64,000 bases of DNA. Origin: UBA9676 sp035532275 (GTDB taxonomy: Bacteria; Actinomycetota; Actinomycetes; Streptosporangiales; Streptosporangiaceae). The translations under genes and the position numbers were made by a program. Below the pieces are notes generated by a model that saw only the letters and a list, made by a program, of their open reading frames with translations, was not told the DNA's origin and ran no database searches. The stretch lies in NCBI GenBank assembly GCA_035532275.1, contig DATKRG010000196.1:29229-93228 (forward strand). The letters run 5' to 3'. Shown piece by piece: positions 50,208-59,622 of the stretch (its first letter is position 1; each line of letters begins with the position of its first letter).

Positions 50208-50494
50208 CTGCCAACTCTAGAGCGATTCCGGGCGCGGAAGAACTTTACCGAACCACTACCGGCAGTTGATTTTTCCTTTGCTCATGCAGCCAGGACCCCC
50301 CGTCGTAACGAATTGGTCTCCCTGCGTTGACAGCCGGCGGGACGAAGCACCCATACTGGGAAGGCTCCCGCACCCCGGTACCACTCCTCATCACCCCGGT
50401 ACTGGCCTACGCTTCGGTCAGGATCTTGTAGGGCTGACGCATCAGGGTCTGATGACGGCACCAAGTACCAGGAGCTGCTAGCGGGAGGCGCCAG
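50208..50494. other. Divergent promoter region of cassette 2
   Basis: 287 bases between FHA-ABC copy 2 and kinase copy 2, AT-richer than average near 50240-50285 (ACTTTACCGAACC and TTGATTTTTCC). It must hold both promoters. The equivalent region of cassette 1 is 185 bases and shows no obvious shared motif by eye. Confidence 0.5.
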
Positions 50495-53008
50495 GTGAGT
50501 GAGCAGACCCCGGTACCCGGCGGATTCGGCGTGGGGTCCCAAGTCGCCGGCTACCGGCTGGACGAGCAGATCGGCCGCGGCGGCATGGCCGTCGTGTACC
50601 GCGCCTATGACGACCGGCTGGAGCGCCGGGTCGCGCTGAAGATCCTGGCTCCCGAACTCGCCCGTGACGAGGAGTTCCGGCAGCGGTTCATCCGGGAGTC
50701 GCGGGCGGCGGCGGCGGTGGACCACCACAACATCATCCCGATCTACGAGGCGGGCGAGGCCGGCGGCGTCTTGTTCATCGCGATGCGGTTCGTTGACGGC
50801 CGGGACGTGCAGTCGCTGGTCAACCAGCAGGGCGTGCTGCCGCCCAGCCGGGTCTGCGACATCGTCTCCCAGGTGGCATCGGCGCTGGACGCCGCACACG
50901 CCCACGGGCTGGTGCACCGCGATGTCAAGCCGGCCAACATGCTCCGTGAGCCCGCCTCCGGCGGCGACCATGCCGACCACGTCTACCTGTCCGACTTCGG
51001 GCTGAGCAAGCATTCGCTGTCCCAGAGCGGGCTCACCTCGCAGGGCCAGTTCCTTGGCACGCTGAACTACGTCGCGCCGGAGCAGATCGAGGGCCGGCCG
51101 GTGGACGGGCGAACCGACGAGTACGCGCTCGCCTGCTCCGCTTTCGAGATGATGAGCGGGACACCGCCGTTCCGGCGGGACGAGACCCTCGCCATCATGT
51201 ACGCGCAGCTGTCCAGCGCACCCCCGTCCATCACCAGCATCCGGCCGGACCTGCCCGCGGCCGTCGACCCGGTGATGGCACGGGCGCTGGCCAAGGCGCC
51301 GGACGAACGGTACTCCAGCTGCCTGGAGTTCGCCGCCGCCCTGCGCCGGGCCTGCGGCATCGGCCCCGGCGGGACCGACCCGGGCCTGAACGCGCCCGGC
51401 CGGGCCGCGACCCGGGCGGTGCTCTCGTCCGACCTCGCCGCCGCCAGCGGGGCGGGCACGGCAGGGATGGGCTCTGGGGGTGGCGCGGGGGGCATGGGCC
51501 CGGGGAGCGGCGGCGCCGGCGGGATGGGCACGCGGGGCGTGAGCCCCGGTGGTATGAGCCCCGGTGGCATGGGCACGGCCGCCGTGCCGGGCGCCCGGCA
51601 GCCGCAGAACCTGCCACCCGCCGTGGACCTGGGTCACGGCGAACCGGAAACCCAGGGCATCGGTGTCCAGCGGTCCGGGCCCACCCGTGTCCAGCCCTCT
51701 GGGCCCACCAAGCCCGGGCTGACCGACCCGATGGGAGACTTCGCCCACCTGTACGCGCCGGCCAAGGCGCCTCCCCGGCGCTCACGGCGCACGCTCGCCG
51801 CCGTTGTCGCCGGCTGCGTCGTCCTGCTCGGCGCCGGCGGCGGGGCCTACCTGCTGCTCGGCAAGGGTGGCGGAGGCGGCGGCGGCGGAGGGGGCGGCGG
51901 CCACACCGGCACCACGACCCTCACCCGGACGTTCCCGCCAGCCACGTGCACGACGGCGACCGCACAGGCGGCACCGCAGCGGCAGGTCCACACCGCTTTC
52001 GTGCAGGTGGGCGGGAAGCCGTTCGATGTGGTGGTGAGCCCCAACGGGTTCGGCTTCGTGTCGCTGCGCAAGGGCTCCCCGCTGCTCGTCATGAACACGA
52101 AGCAGTTCGTGCCCACCACCGTCAACACGGTCTTCGTGCCCAACGACGAGGGTGAGGTCTTCACCCACGACCAGAAGTACCTGCTGGTCGCCGGGGACAG
52201 CGGGCTGACGGTGTTCCGGACCCAGGACCTGGAGTCCGGGCAGACCACACCCGTCGGGTCGCTGGCCAGCCCGGGCGGGAAGGGCGCGATCGAGGTCGTC
52301 ACCTCGCCGGACGACAGCTTCGCCTTCGTCACCCTCCAGAACAGCGGCCAGGTCGCGGTGTTCAACCTGAAGAAAGCGCTGACCTCCGGCTTCAGCGGCA
52401 GTAACTTCGTGGGCTTCATCCAGATGTCGTCGGACCCGGTGGGCATCGCGACGTCGCCGAGCGGCCAGTACCTGTACGTCGTCAGCGGCCTGGCCGGCAC
52501 GGCACTGCAGTCCGGCATGGGCACCCTGGCCGTCATCGACACGCACAAGGCCGAGGTCAACCCCGCCAAGTCGGTGACCAAGACCATCAACGCCGGCTGC
52601 GGCCCGGCCCGGGTGCTCGCCTCCCCCGACGGCAAGTACGTCTGGGTCACCGCGGGCGGCGGGAACGCACTGGAGGGGTTCGCGGCCGGCAAGCTGATCA
52701 GTGACCCCAAGCACGCCCTCATCGCCAAGGTGGCGGTGGGGCAGATCCCGCTCGGGCTGGTGCTCGTCAACCACGGCACGCGGATCGTGGTGGCCGACTC
52801 CAACCGGGACAACGTGGCCGGCTCGCACCCGGATCTGGCCGTCATCAACGTTGCCGATGCGCTGGCGGGCAAGCCGGCTCTGATGGGAGTCATCAAGTCC
52901 GGGCTGGCGCCGCGGCAGTTCGCTGTCGAGCCGAACGGCAGGACGCTGCTGGTCACCAACACCGACTCCGGCCAGCTGGAATCGGTCAACCTCGGCCACC
53001 TTCCGTGA
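50495..53008 (+). CDS. Ser/Thr protein kinase with extracellular beta-propeller, copy 2
   Basis: 837 residues. Kinase domain with IGRGGMAVVYRAYD, Lys49 (VALK), VHRDVKPANML, SDFGLSK and VAPEQIEG; Gly/Met-rich linker (GGMGPGSGGAGGMG and similar, about 320-365); membrane helix at about 431-452 followed by a poly-Gly run; YncE-like propeller (FDVVVSPNGFGFVSLRKGSP, IEVVTSPDDSFAFVTLQNSG, IATSPSGQYLYVVSG). Close to copy 1 over the kinase and propeller; the linkers are unrelated. GTG start with GGGAGG upstream. Confidence 0.92.
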   Translation: MSEQTPVPGGFGVGSQVAGYRLDEQIGRGGMAVVYRAYDDRLERRVALKILAPELARDEEFRQRFIRESRAAAAVDHHNIIPIYEAGEAGGVLFIAMRFVDGRDVQSLVNQQGVLPPSRVCDIVSQVASALDAAHAHGLVHRDVKPANMLREPASGGDHADHVYLSDFGLSKHSLSQSGLTSQGQFLGTLNYVAPEQIEGRPVDGRTDEYALACSAFEMMSGTPPFRRDETLAIMYAQLSSAPPSITSIRPDLPAAVDPVMARALAKAPDERYSSCLEFAAALRRACGIGPGGTDPGLNAPGRAATRAVLSSDLAAASGAGTAGMGSGGGAGGMGPGSGGAGGMGTRGVSPGGMSPGGMGTAAVPGARQPQNLPPAVDLGHGEPETQGIGVQRSGPTRVQPSGPTKPGLTDPMGDFAHLYAPAKAPPRRSRRTLAAVVAGCVVLLGAGGGAYLLLGKGGGGGGGGGGGGHTGTTTLTRTFPPATCTTATAQAAPQRQVHTAFVQVGGKPFDVVVSPNGFGFVSLRKGSPLLVMNTKQFVPTTVNTVFVPNDEGEVFTHDQKYLLVAGDSGLTVFRTQDLESGQTTPVGSLASPGGKGAIEVVTSPDDSFAFVTLQNSGQVAVFNLKKALTSGFSGSNFVGFIQMSSDPVGIATSPSGQYLYVVSGLAGTALQSGMGTLAVIDTHKAEVNPAKSVTKTINAGCGPARVLASPDGKYVWVTAGGGNALEGFAAGKLISDPKHALIAKVAVGQIPLGLVLVNHGTRIVVADSNRDNVAGSHPDLAVINVADALAGKPALMGVIKSGLAPRQFAVEPNGRTLLVTNTDSGQLESVNLGHLP

Positions 53009-53094
53009 CCCGCGTTGCGGGCGTCACGAAGCGTGCCAACATGCCATAACATCGGCCCATTGAGGTGCCGGACACGAGCGCGGATGGCGGTGCC

Positions 53095-53832
53095 ATGAGT
53101 AACGGCCCAACCCTCAGCCTGCCCACCCCTGGCCCTGGCCCTGGATATCAGCCGGGCCCGCGGCCGCGGCGGCGCCGCTGGCCCATGATCCTCCTCGCCA
53201 GCGTGCTGGCGCTGCTCGTGCTGCTCGTCGTCCTCGACCGGGTCGCGGTCGCCTACGCCGACAACCAGGCCGCCCAGCAGATGAAGAGCCAGGGGTTCCC
53301 CATCAAGCCGAACGTGAGCATCGAGGGATTCCCCTTCCTCACCCAGGTAGCAGCCAGGCGGCTGAACGACGTCCATGTCACGGCCAGCCACGTCCAGGAG
53401 GGCCCCGTCACGCTGAGCCTGGTGGCCGACGCGACCGGGGTCCTGCTCAACCCCGGTTTCCAGAGCGGCACCATCACCCATGTCACTGGCACCGGCCTGA
53501 TCGGCTTCTCCAACCTCGCGTCGGTGGCGGGTGCCTCCGGTGCGCCCGGTCTCAAGATCACTGCGGCCGGCTCCAACCGGGTGAAGATCGACATCAACCT
53601 GCAGATCGTGGACGCGTCGGCGATCGCGGCCATCGAGCGGACCGGGCCCGACACGTTCAAGGTGCGGATCGTCTCCACGAACGGCATCCCCGCGCAGCTG
53701 ATCGGGTCGCTCAAGAGCTTCACGGTGCATATCCCCGCGCTGCCGATGGGACTGTCGATCCAGGGGGTGACCGTCTCCAGCCAGGGCGTGGTCATCCACG
53801 TGTCCGGCAGCAACATCAAGTTCCACCAGTAG
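53095..53832 (+). CDS. DUF2993 (LmeA-like) membrane-anchored protein, copy 2
   Basis: 245 residues. Pro-rich cytoplasmic start (LPTPGPGPGYQPGPRPRRRR), one membrane helix (WPMILLASVLALLVLLVVLD), then DUF2993 with IEGFPFLTQVAARRLNDVHV, GTGLIGFSNLASVAGASG and IPALPMGLSIQGVTVS, clearly paralogous to copy 1. Separated from kinase copy 2 by 86 bases, whereas copy 1 overlaps its kinase. Confidence 0.85.
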   Translation: MSNGPTLSLPTPGPGPGYQPGPRPRRRRWPMILLASVLALLVLLVVLDRVAVAYADNQAAQQMKSQGFPIKPNVSIEGFPFLTQVAARRLNDVHVTASHVQEGPVTLSLVADATGVLLNPGFQSGTITHVTGTGLIGFSNLASVAGASGAPGLKITAAGSNRVKIDINLQIVDASAIAAIERTGPDTFKVRIVSTNGIPAQLIGSLKSFTVHIPALPMGLSIQGVTVSSQGVVIHVSGSNIKFHQ

Positions 53833-53902
53833 GCAGGCTGGGCCGGGGCCAGCGGGCACGCCAGGCCGGCGTTCGCTGGGACTGGCTCAGCGCAGCCGGG
53901 GC

Positions 53903-56900
53903 TCAGCGCAGCCGGGATAGGGCCGTCCGGAGCTTGCGCAGGTCACGCAGGCGCGCCTCGTAGGTGGCACCCACGGCGAGCAGCAGCACGCCGATCACGG
54001 CGATGGGCACCCAGCGCGGCACCATCGCGGCCAGCTGGGTGACCGCTGGTGCCAGTTCGTGCCCGGCGTCGAGCACGGCCACGCCGGCGCCGAGCAGCAG
54101 CGGTGCGGCCAGCTTGCCCCGTGCGCCAGCCAGCGTGATCCCGGCCGCCACCAGGCCCAGCACCAGCGGCCGCAGCCAGCCGTCCCCCTGCCATGCGGCC
54201 ACCAGGCTCGGCAGCAGGGCCAGCGCCAGGCCCGGCCCGTAGCACAGCCAGGAACCCGCCTGCGGGGAGCGCCGCATCCGCAGCCACCCGGCCGCGATCA
54301 CCGCCACCGCCGCTGGCACCGTGTAAGGCTCCGGCGCGTGCACGCCCGCCATCGCCAGCCAGATGCACAGCGCCGCCTCACCCTGGGCCAGCCCCAGCCA
54401 CAGCAGGAACCGCCGGCCGGGGCGAACGGCGACGCCGAGACACAGTGCCCCGGTCGCGGTCAAGATGGTGGCCGCATGCCCCGGCCCCGCCATGCCGGGC
54501 ACGGCCACCGCCACCGCGGCCACCCAGCCGGCCGTCTCCGCCGCCAGCGCGAGCGCCGGCCTGCTGCCGGCCAGCCGGGCCGCAGCGGCCTGGGCGGCCG
54601 CCGCCACCGCGAGCGCTGGCAGGGCAGCCTGCCAGGCGGGCAGGCCAGCCGCCAGGGCCGCGCACTCGGCGAACGCACAGCCCGCCGCCACGCTGGCGGC
54701 CGCCGCTCCGGCCCGCACCCCGGCCAGCCGTGCCCGCCAGGCGGCGGCCAGCCAGGCCGCGGCCAGGGCGCCGAGCACCACCAGCGTTGCCTGGCTGGTG
54801 GCCAGTGCCCAGCCCAGTGCCAATGAGGCGGCGGCCAGGGCCGCCCATGCCGGGATGGCGCTGCGGCTGGCGGCGACTGCCCACCCGGTGAGCGCCAGCG
54901 TGAGCGCGAGCAGGACGGCGACCGTGACCGCGTAGCGGGGTCCGCTGGCCAGGCTCGTTCCGCCCGGCCCACCGGTCACGCCGAGCACCCCGGCCGGCGC
55001 GGCGAGCAGCGGCAGCGCAACCGCGAGCATGCCCAGGCAGGCCGCGCGGCCACGCCAGGCACCCGCCGCGACGACCGCGGCGGCCATGCAGGCGGCCAGC
55101 ACGGCGAGGGCGAGCGGCAGGCCGGACCACCCGGCCGCCAGCGAGGGTGCCGCGGGCAGCCCCCGCCACGGCCAGGCGAACTGCCGGTACGGTGCGAGCG
55201 CGGCCAGGGTCAGGACCAGCAGCTGCGGGACGACCGCGGCCAGCCCCGCAATAGCGGCGCAGACCAGCGTGACCGCCCGCCGCCGCCCGGCCCGCAGCCA
55301 GGCGGTGGCGCTGGCCAGGATGGCGACGGTGGCGGCCAGGACCGAGAAGGCATCCGCCCGCTGCGCGGCCATCGCGGCGGCGAGCACCAGCACCGGGCCG
55401 GTGCCGGCTTCGAGCACGAGCGCCTGCGTGGGCCGGAGCTTGTGCAGCACGGTGGCCAGGCCGGTGGCGACGATGCCCGCACCCAGCACCGCGAACGCGG
55501 CGTCCGCCGCGGGCAGGCCGCTCGCCAGCGCGGCCGCACCGGCGAGCCCGGTCAGCGCGGCCAGTGCACCACCGGTCGTCAGCACAGCCGGCGGCCTGGC
55601 CCGGGCCGCGGCGGCAGCCCCCGCCAGGCAGGCCAGCAGCACAGCAAGCTCGGCGATCGTGGCAGCGGGACCGGTCAGTGACCACAGGGCCGCGCTCACG
55701 GCCACCACCAGCCCCGCCGCGCAGACGGTGCCGGCCGCCCCCGGGCTAGCCGCCCCCGGGCTAGCCGTCCCCGGGGCAGCCGCGTCCTGGGCAGCCGCCC
55801 CCTCGCCGGCCGCGCGCCGGCCGGCCACCTCCCCGCCGGCCACCTCCCCGCTGGCCAGCAGCCGGCTGGCAAACACCGAGCCAGCGGCGAGCAGGCCGGC
55901 CGCGGCCGCGGTCAGGGTCACCAGCGCGCCCCACCCGGGCAGCCCGCCGGCCAGCGGGACCGCGGCGCCGGCCAGCCCGGCCAGGGCCAGCGCCGCCGCG
56001 CGTACCGGCGCCCGCCGCCCGGCTGAAACCAGCCGCATGGCCGGAGCCAGCCAGCAGACCAGGCTCGCCAGCGCGAGCACGGCCGGGGTAGCCAGGGAAC
56101 CGGGCCATGTCGCGGCGGGCGCGAACCCGGGCCGGGGCTGCGAGGGCATCCCCGACCAGACGTGACCCAGCCAGGTCAGCGGATAGAGCAGGCTCGTGAC
56201 GGCAGCGGGTGTCACCGCCAGCGCGGTGACAGCGAGCACCGCGATCCCGCCCCCGGCCAGCTGCCCGGCCCGGCCGCTGAACGCCCGGGCCAGCGCACCC
56301 CACGATGCCGCCAGCCGCACGTGAGCCGCTGGTGCGGCATCAGCCGCCGGCGCCTCCCGGGCCGCCGGCGCGCCATTGGCCGATGGTCCTTCGCCAGTGG
56401 CGGCTTCCCGGTGCCAGAACGCGGCAGCGGCGATGACCGCACCGGCGGCGGCGAAGACGGCGATCTGCCACGGCCCTGGCAGTGCGGCGGCCCCGGGCAA
56501 GGCCAGCCCGATCGCGAACAGCGCCCCCGACGCGCCGGCCGCCAGGCCGGCCAGCGCCTGCCCGGTCCTGGTCGCCGGCATGCCGAGGACACCGATGGCG
56601 CCGGCCACCAGGAAGACCACGGCCAGCAGCCAGGTCTCCACGCCGGGGTGGGCCACCGCCTGGGCGGCGGCGGCGTCAATCGCCGCCACCAGCACCGCAC
56701 CCGACCAGGCGGCGACGGCTGCCGCGCGCGCTGTCAGCCGTTCGGCGCGGTATGCGGGCTTGCCGGCCCGGGCGGCCAGGGCCAGATCACCCGCGGCGGT
56801 GACCGCCAGCGCGAGGGCCACCACGGCCGGGGTCGCCACCGTCACCGCCGCGCCAGCCAGCGGGAGGACCAGCTGCGCGATGCCGATCGCCGCCAGCCGC

Positions 56901-57538
56901 GGGCCCCGGGCCGGAGCCAGGTGCCCGTAGGCGGCCCACGCCACGGCGAGCGCCGCGCAGGCGGCCGCAGCGGCTAGCGGCCCGGACTCCCGGACGCCTG
57001 AGAGCCGCGCCAGCAGGGCAGCGTCCGCGATGGTCAGCGCCAGCCCGACGGCGGCAACCGCCTCACCGGTAGCGGTCAGGCCACGGCGGGCCAGCGGCCA
57101 CGGCGCGGCCAGCACGAGCGCGGACACCGCCAGCAGGATCCCGAGGCGCCCGGCCGGGCCGATGCTGCTCCAGTTCGCGGCCGTGAAAACGGCTGCCGCG
57201 ATGACGACCAGCAGGCCACCCGCTGCCAGCAGCAGGAACGCGACGGCGCGCCGGGACATCTCAGCCCGGCGCGGGCGGGCACCAGCACCGGCCGGGGCCG
57301 CGGCCGCGGGCTGCAGCGGGGCCCAGGGTGGCGCCTGGACCGCAGGCGGTGCCGGAGCCGGGACGGCACCGGTCGCCGGGGCCTCCGGCGGCAGCGGCCG
57401 CGCCAGTTCGGCCAGCAGGACCAGCCGGCGGGCCAGGAGCTGGCGCCGCAGATCCTCCAGCGACGCCAGCTGTGCCGCGATCCAGTTCAGTTCCGCGGTC
57501 TCGGGCCGGGCCGGGCCGGCCTGGTTCGGTGCGCTCAT
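53903..57538 (-). CDS. Giant multi-pass membrane protein (SCO7613 C-terminal type)
   Basis: 1,211 residues, over 30 hydrophobic segments. A short cytoplasmic N-terminus with a helical motif (LNWIAAQLASLEDLRRQLLARRLVLLAEL), a Pro/Ala linker and SRRAVAFLLLAAGGLLVVIA as the first membrane segment match the SCO7613 C-terminal-domain family of actinomycetes, whose function is unknown. Extreme Ala/Gly/Leu content; a low-complexity stretch near 55740-55860 codes short direct repeats (PGAASPGAA, EVAGGEVAGR). Start at ATG 57538 rather than GTG 57547. A 17-base direct repeat covers the stop region. Confidence 0.8.
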   Translation of the reverse strand: MSAPNQAGPARPETAELNWIAAQLASLEDLRRQLLARRLVLLAELARPLPPEAPATGAVPAPAPPAVQAPPWAPLQPAAAAPAGAGARPRRAEMSRRAVAFLLLAAGGLLVVIAAAVFTAANWSSIGPAGRLGILLAVSALVLAAPWPLARRGLTATGEAVAAVGLALTIADAALLARLSGVRESGPLAAAAACAALAVAWAAYGHLAPARGPRLAAIGIAQLVLPLAGAAVTVATPAVVALALAVTAAGDLALAARAGKPAYRAERLTARAAAVAAWSGAVLVAAIDAAAAQAVAHPGVETWLLAVVFLVAGAIGVLGMPATRTGQALAGLAAGASGALFAIGLALPGAAALPGPWQIAVFAAAGAVIAAAAFWHREAATGEGPSANGAPAAREAPAADAAPAAHVRLAASWGALARAFSGRAGQLAGGGIAVLAVTALAVTPAAVTSLLYPLTWLGHVWSGMPSQPRPGFAPAATWPGSLATPAVLALASLVCWLAPAMRLVSAGRRAPVRAAALALAGLAGAAVPLAGGLPGWGALVTLTAAAAGLLAAGSVFASRLLASGEVAGGEVAGRRAAGEGAAAQDAAAPGTASPGAASPGAAGTVCAAGLVVAVSAALWSLTGPAATIAELAVLLACLAGAAAAARARPPAVLTTGGALAALTGLAGAAALASGLPAADAAFAVLGAGIVATGLATVLHKLRPTQALVLEAGTGPVLVLAAAMAAQRADAFSVLAATVAILASATAWLRAGRRRAVTLVCAAIAGLAAVVPQLLVLTLAALAPYRQFAWPWRGLPAAPSLAAGWSGLPLALAVLAACMAAAVVAAGAWRGRAACLGMLAVALPLLAAPAGVLGVTGGPGGTSLASGPRYAVTVAVLLALTLALTGWAVAASRSAIPAWAALAAASLALGWALATSQATLVVLGALAAAWLAAAWRARLAGVRAGAAAASVAAGCAFAECAALAAGLPAWQAALPALAVAAAAQAAAARLAGSRPALALAAETAGWVAAVAVAVPGMAGPGHAATILTATGALCLGVAVRPGRRFLLWLGLAQGEAALCIWLAMAGVHAPEPYTVPAAVAVIAAGWLRMRRSPQAGSWLCYGPGLALALLPSLVAAWQGDGWLRPLVLGLVAAGITLAGARGKLAAPLLLGAGVAVLDAGHELAPAVTQLAAMVPRWVPIAVIGVLLLAVGATYEARLRDLRKLRTALSRLR

Positions 57539-57763
57539 GCCGCTCACCCTGCCGCGTCCGGGGCTGTCCGGTATCAGCGCGGCTACTCAATCCCTGGCGC
57601 CGGGATACTCAACCGGTACCGGGTACCTACGCAGCCGCCCGATGCCGCATGCCCGTCTGCCGTGATCACGGGGCGGGTGTTGCCAGGTGTGCACCAACTC
57701 CGTGACCATGGGCGCGTGTACCCCGTGCGGCACGGCGCGCGAGCGGGATCCGGCTGGCGGCCC

Positions 57764-58894
57764 GTGAACATCCAGGCCTCGCTGTGGCGGTCGATCGCGG
57801 TCTTCCGGCTCGCCTCGCTCGTCTACGCCGCGGTGCTGGTCGCGGTGGACCGGGCCGACTACGCGCACCTGGCCTTGGCCTGGGTGGTGCTGGCCGGCAT
57901 GACCGCCTGGACGGCTGTCACCACCGCCGCCTATGCGGTGCCCGCCCGCCGCACCCGGGTGCTGCTGGCAGCCGACCTGCTGGCGACCGCCGCCGCGCTG
58001 GGCTCCACTGCCCTGCTCCAGTACCCCGGCAGCGTTACCGCGGCAGCCATGCCGGTGACCGCGACCTGGGTGGCCGGCCCGGTGCTGGCCTGGGCCGTGG
58101 CCGGCGGCATCCGGGCCGGGACCGTGGCCGCGCTCGTGCTCGGCGCCTGCGATCTCACACTCCGCCACCAGTCGCTGGACAGCGTCTACCGCAGCCGGGT
58201 GCTGAACGGGACCGTGCTGCTGCTGCTCGCCGGGGTGGTGGTCGGCTACGTCTCCACCCTCGCGTCACGGGCCGAGCAGGCGGTGCAGCGCGCGACCGAG
58301 ATCGAGGCGGCCAGCCGGGAGCGCGAGCGGCTGGCCCGCGGAATCCACGACTCGGTGCTGCAGGTGCTCGCGCTGGTGCAGCGACGGGGCGCCGAGGTCG
58401 GCGGTGAGGCGGCCGAGATCGGCAGGCTGGCCGGCGAGCAGGAGGCCGCGCTGCGGACGCTGATCGCCGCCAGCGCCGCCGGCGGCTTGGCGGCCGGGGA
58501 GCAGGACCTGCGGACACTGCTCACGGCGCAGACGTCGGCCTCGGTGTCGGTGGTCACCCCCGCCGACCCTGTCCTGCTGGCCGGCGAGACAGCGCGGGAG
58601 GTGGCCGCCGCCGTCCACGCGGCCCTGGACAATGTGCGCCAGCACGCCGGCCAGACCGCCCGCGCCTGGGTGCTCGTGGAAGACGAGGGGCCGACGGTCA
58701 CCGTGACCATCCGCGACGACGGCGCGGGGATCGCACCCGGCCGGCTGGCGCGGGCGGCCGCCGACGGCAGGCTGGGGGTCAGCCAGGCGATCCAGGGCCG
58801 GATGCGGGACCTCGGCGGCTCGGCCGCCATCACATCCGAGCCCGGGGCCGGGACGCAGGTCCAGCTCACTCTCCCCCATCCGGTGGCCAGGTAA
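57764..58894 (+). CDS. Sensor histidine kinase (NarX/MacS-like, DUF5931 type)
   Basis: About 376 residues. Five to six membrane segments in the first 165 residues (LWRSIAVFRLASLVYAAVLV onward), the layout of the DUF5931 sensor domain. HisKA_3 motif ERERLARGIHDSVLQVLALV (His near 194), then ATPase with HAALDNVRQHAG (N-box), DDGAGI and LGVSQAIQGRMRDLGG. The start is uncertain; GTG 57764 places the first membrane segment ten residues in, as in relatives, while GTG 57716 would add 16 residues. The partner regulator follows. Confidence 0.88.
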   Translation: MNIQASLWRSIAVFRLASLVYAAVLVAVDRADYAHLALAWVVLAGMTAWTAVTTAAYAVPARRTRVLLAADLLATAAALGSTALLQYPGSVTAAAMPVTATWVAGPVLAWAVAGGIRAGTVAALVLGACDLTLRHQSLDSVYRSRVLNGTVLLLLAGVVVGYVSTLASRAEQAVQRATEIEAASRERERLARGIHDSVLQVLALVQRRGAEVGGEAAEIGRLAGEQEAALRTLIAASAAGGLAAGEQDLRTLLTAQTSASVSVVTPADPVLLAGETAREVAAAVHAALDNVRQHAGQTARAWVLVEDEGPTVTVTIRDDGAGIAPGRLARAAADGRLGVSQAIQGRMRDLGGSAAITSEPGAGTQVQLTLPHPVAR

Positions 58895-58935
58895 GCGTCC
58901 CCGCCGGGCACCTGGCAGCCACCCGGCCGGTGCTC

Positions 58936-58941
58936 TATGGT
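58936..58941 (+). promoter_or_regulatory. -10 element of the response-regulator gene
   Basis: TATGGT, six bases, GTG start at 58948: a leaderless arrangement, implying that the regulator can be transcribed apart from the kinase. Confidence 0.5.
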
Positions 58942-58947
58942 TCCGCT

Positions 58948-59622
58948 GTGGGCGAGCCACGGGTGCGGGTCATGGTCGTCGATGACCATCCCATGTGGCG
59001 CGATGCCGTGGTCCGTGACCTCACCGAGGCGGGATTCGAGGTCGCCGCCGCCGTCGGTGAGGGAGCGCAGGCGATCCGGGTCGCCGCCGCGGTCCGGCCC
59101 GACGTAGTCGTGCTCGACCTGCACCTGCCCGACATGTCGGGGGTCAAGGTGACCACGGGCGTGCTGGCCGCCTGGCCTACCGCCCGGGTCCTGATCCTGT
59201 CGGCCAGCGGCGAGCAGCGCGACGTACTCGACGCGGTCAAGGCGGGCGCGGCTGGGTACATCGTCAAGTCGGCCAGCCGCACCGAGTTCCTGGACGCCGT
59301 ACGCGGGACCGCGGCCGGTGAGGCGGTATTCTCCCCCGGCCTGGCCGCGCTGGTGCTCGGCGAGTACCGCCGGCTGGCCGCCAGCCCGGCGCCGGACACC
59401 CCCCGGCTCACCGACCGTGAGGCCGAGATCCTGCGCATGGTCGGCACCGGGCTGTCCTACAAGCAGATCGCCGACCGGCTCGTGCTCTCCCACCGGACGG
59501 TGCAGAACCACGTCCAGAACACGCTGAACAAGCTGCACCTGCACAACCGGGTGGAACTCGTCCGCTACGCGATCGAGCACGGGATGGACGCGCAGGACAG
59601 TTACGACACTGGGGACGGTTAG
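58948..59622 (+). CDS. NarL/LuxR-family response regulator
   Basis: 224 residues. Receiver: VMVVDDHPMWRDAV, Asp57 in VVVLDLHLPDMSG, VLILSAS, AGAAGYIVKSAS. LuxR-type helix-turn-helix: RLTDREAEILRMVGTGLSYK and DRLVLSHRTVQNHVQNTLNK. Pairs with the kinase just upstream (53 bases between stop and start). Targets unknown. Confidence 0.92.
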   Translation: MGEPRVRVMVVDDHPMWRDAVVRDLTEAGFEVAAAVGEGAQAIRVAAAVRPDVVVLDLHLPDMSGVKVTTGVLAAWPTARVLILSASGEQRDVLDAVKAGAAGYIVKSASRTEFLDAVRGTAAGEAVFSPGLAALVLGEYRRLAASPAPDTPRLTDREAEILRMVGTGLSYKQIADRLVLSHRTVQNHVQNTLNKLHLHNRVELVRYAIEHGMDAQDSYDTGDG

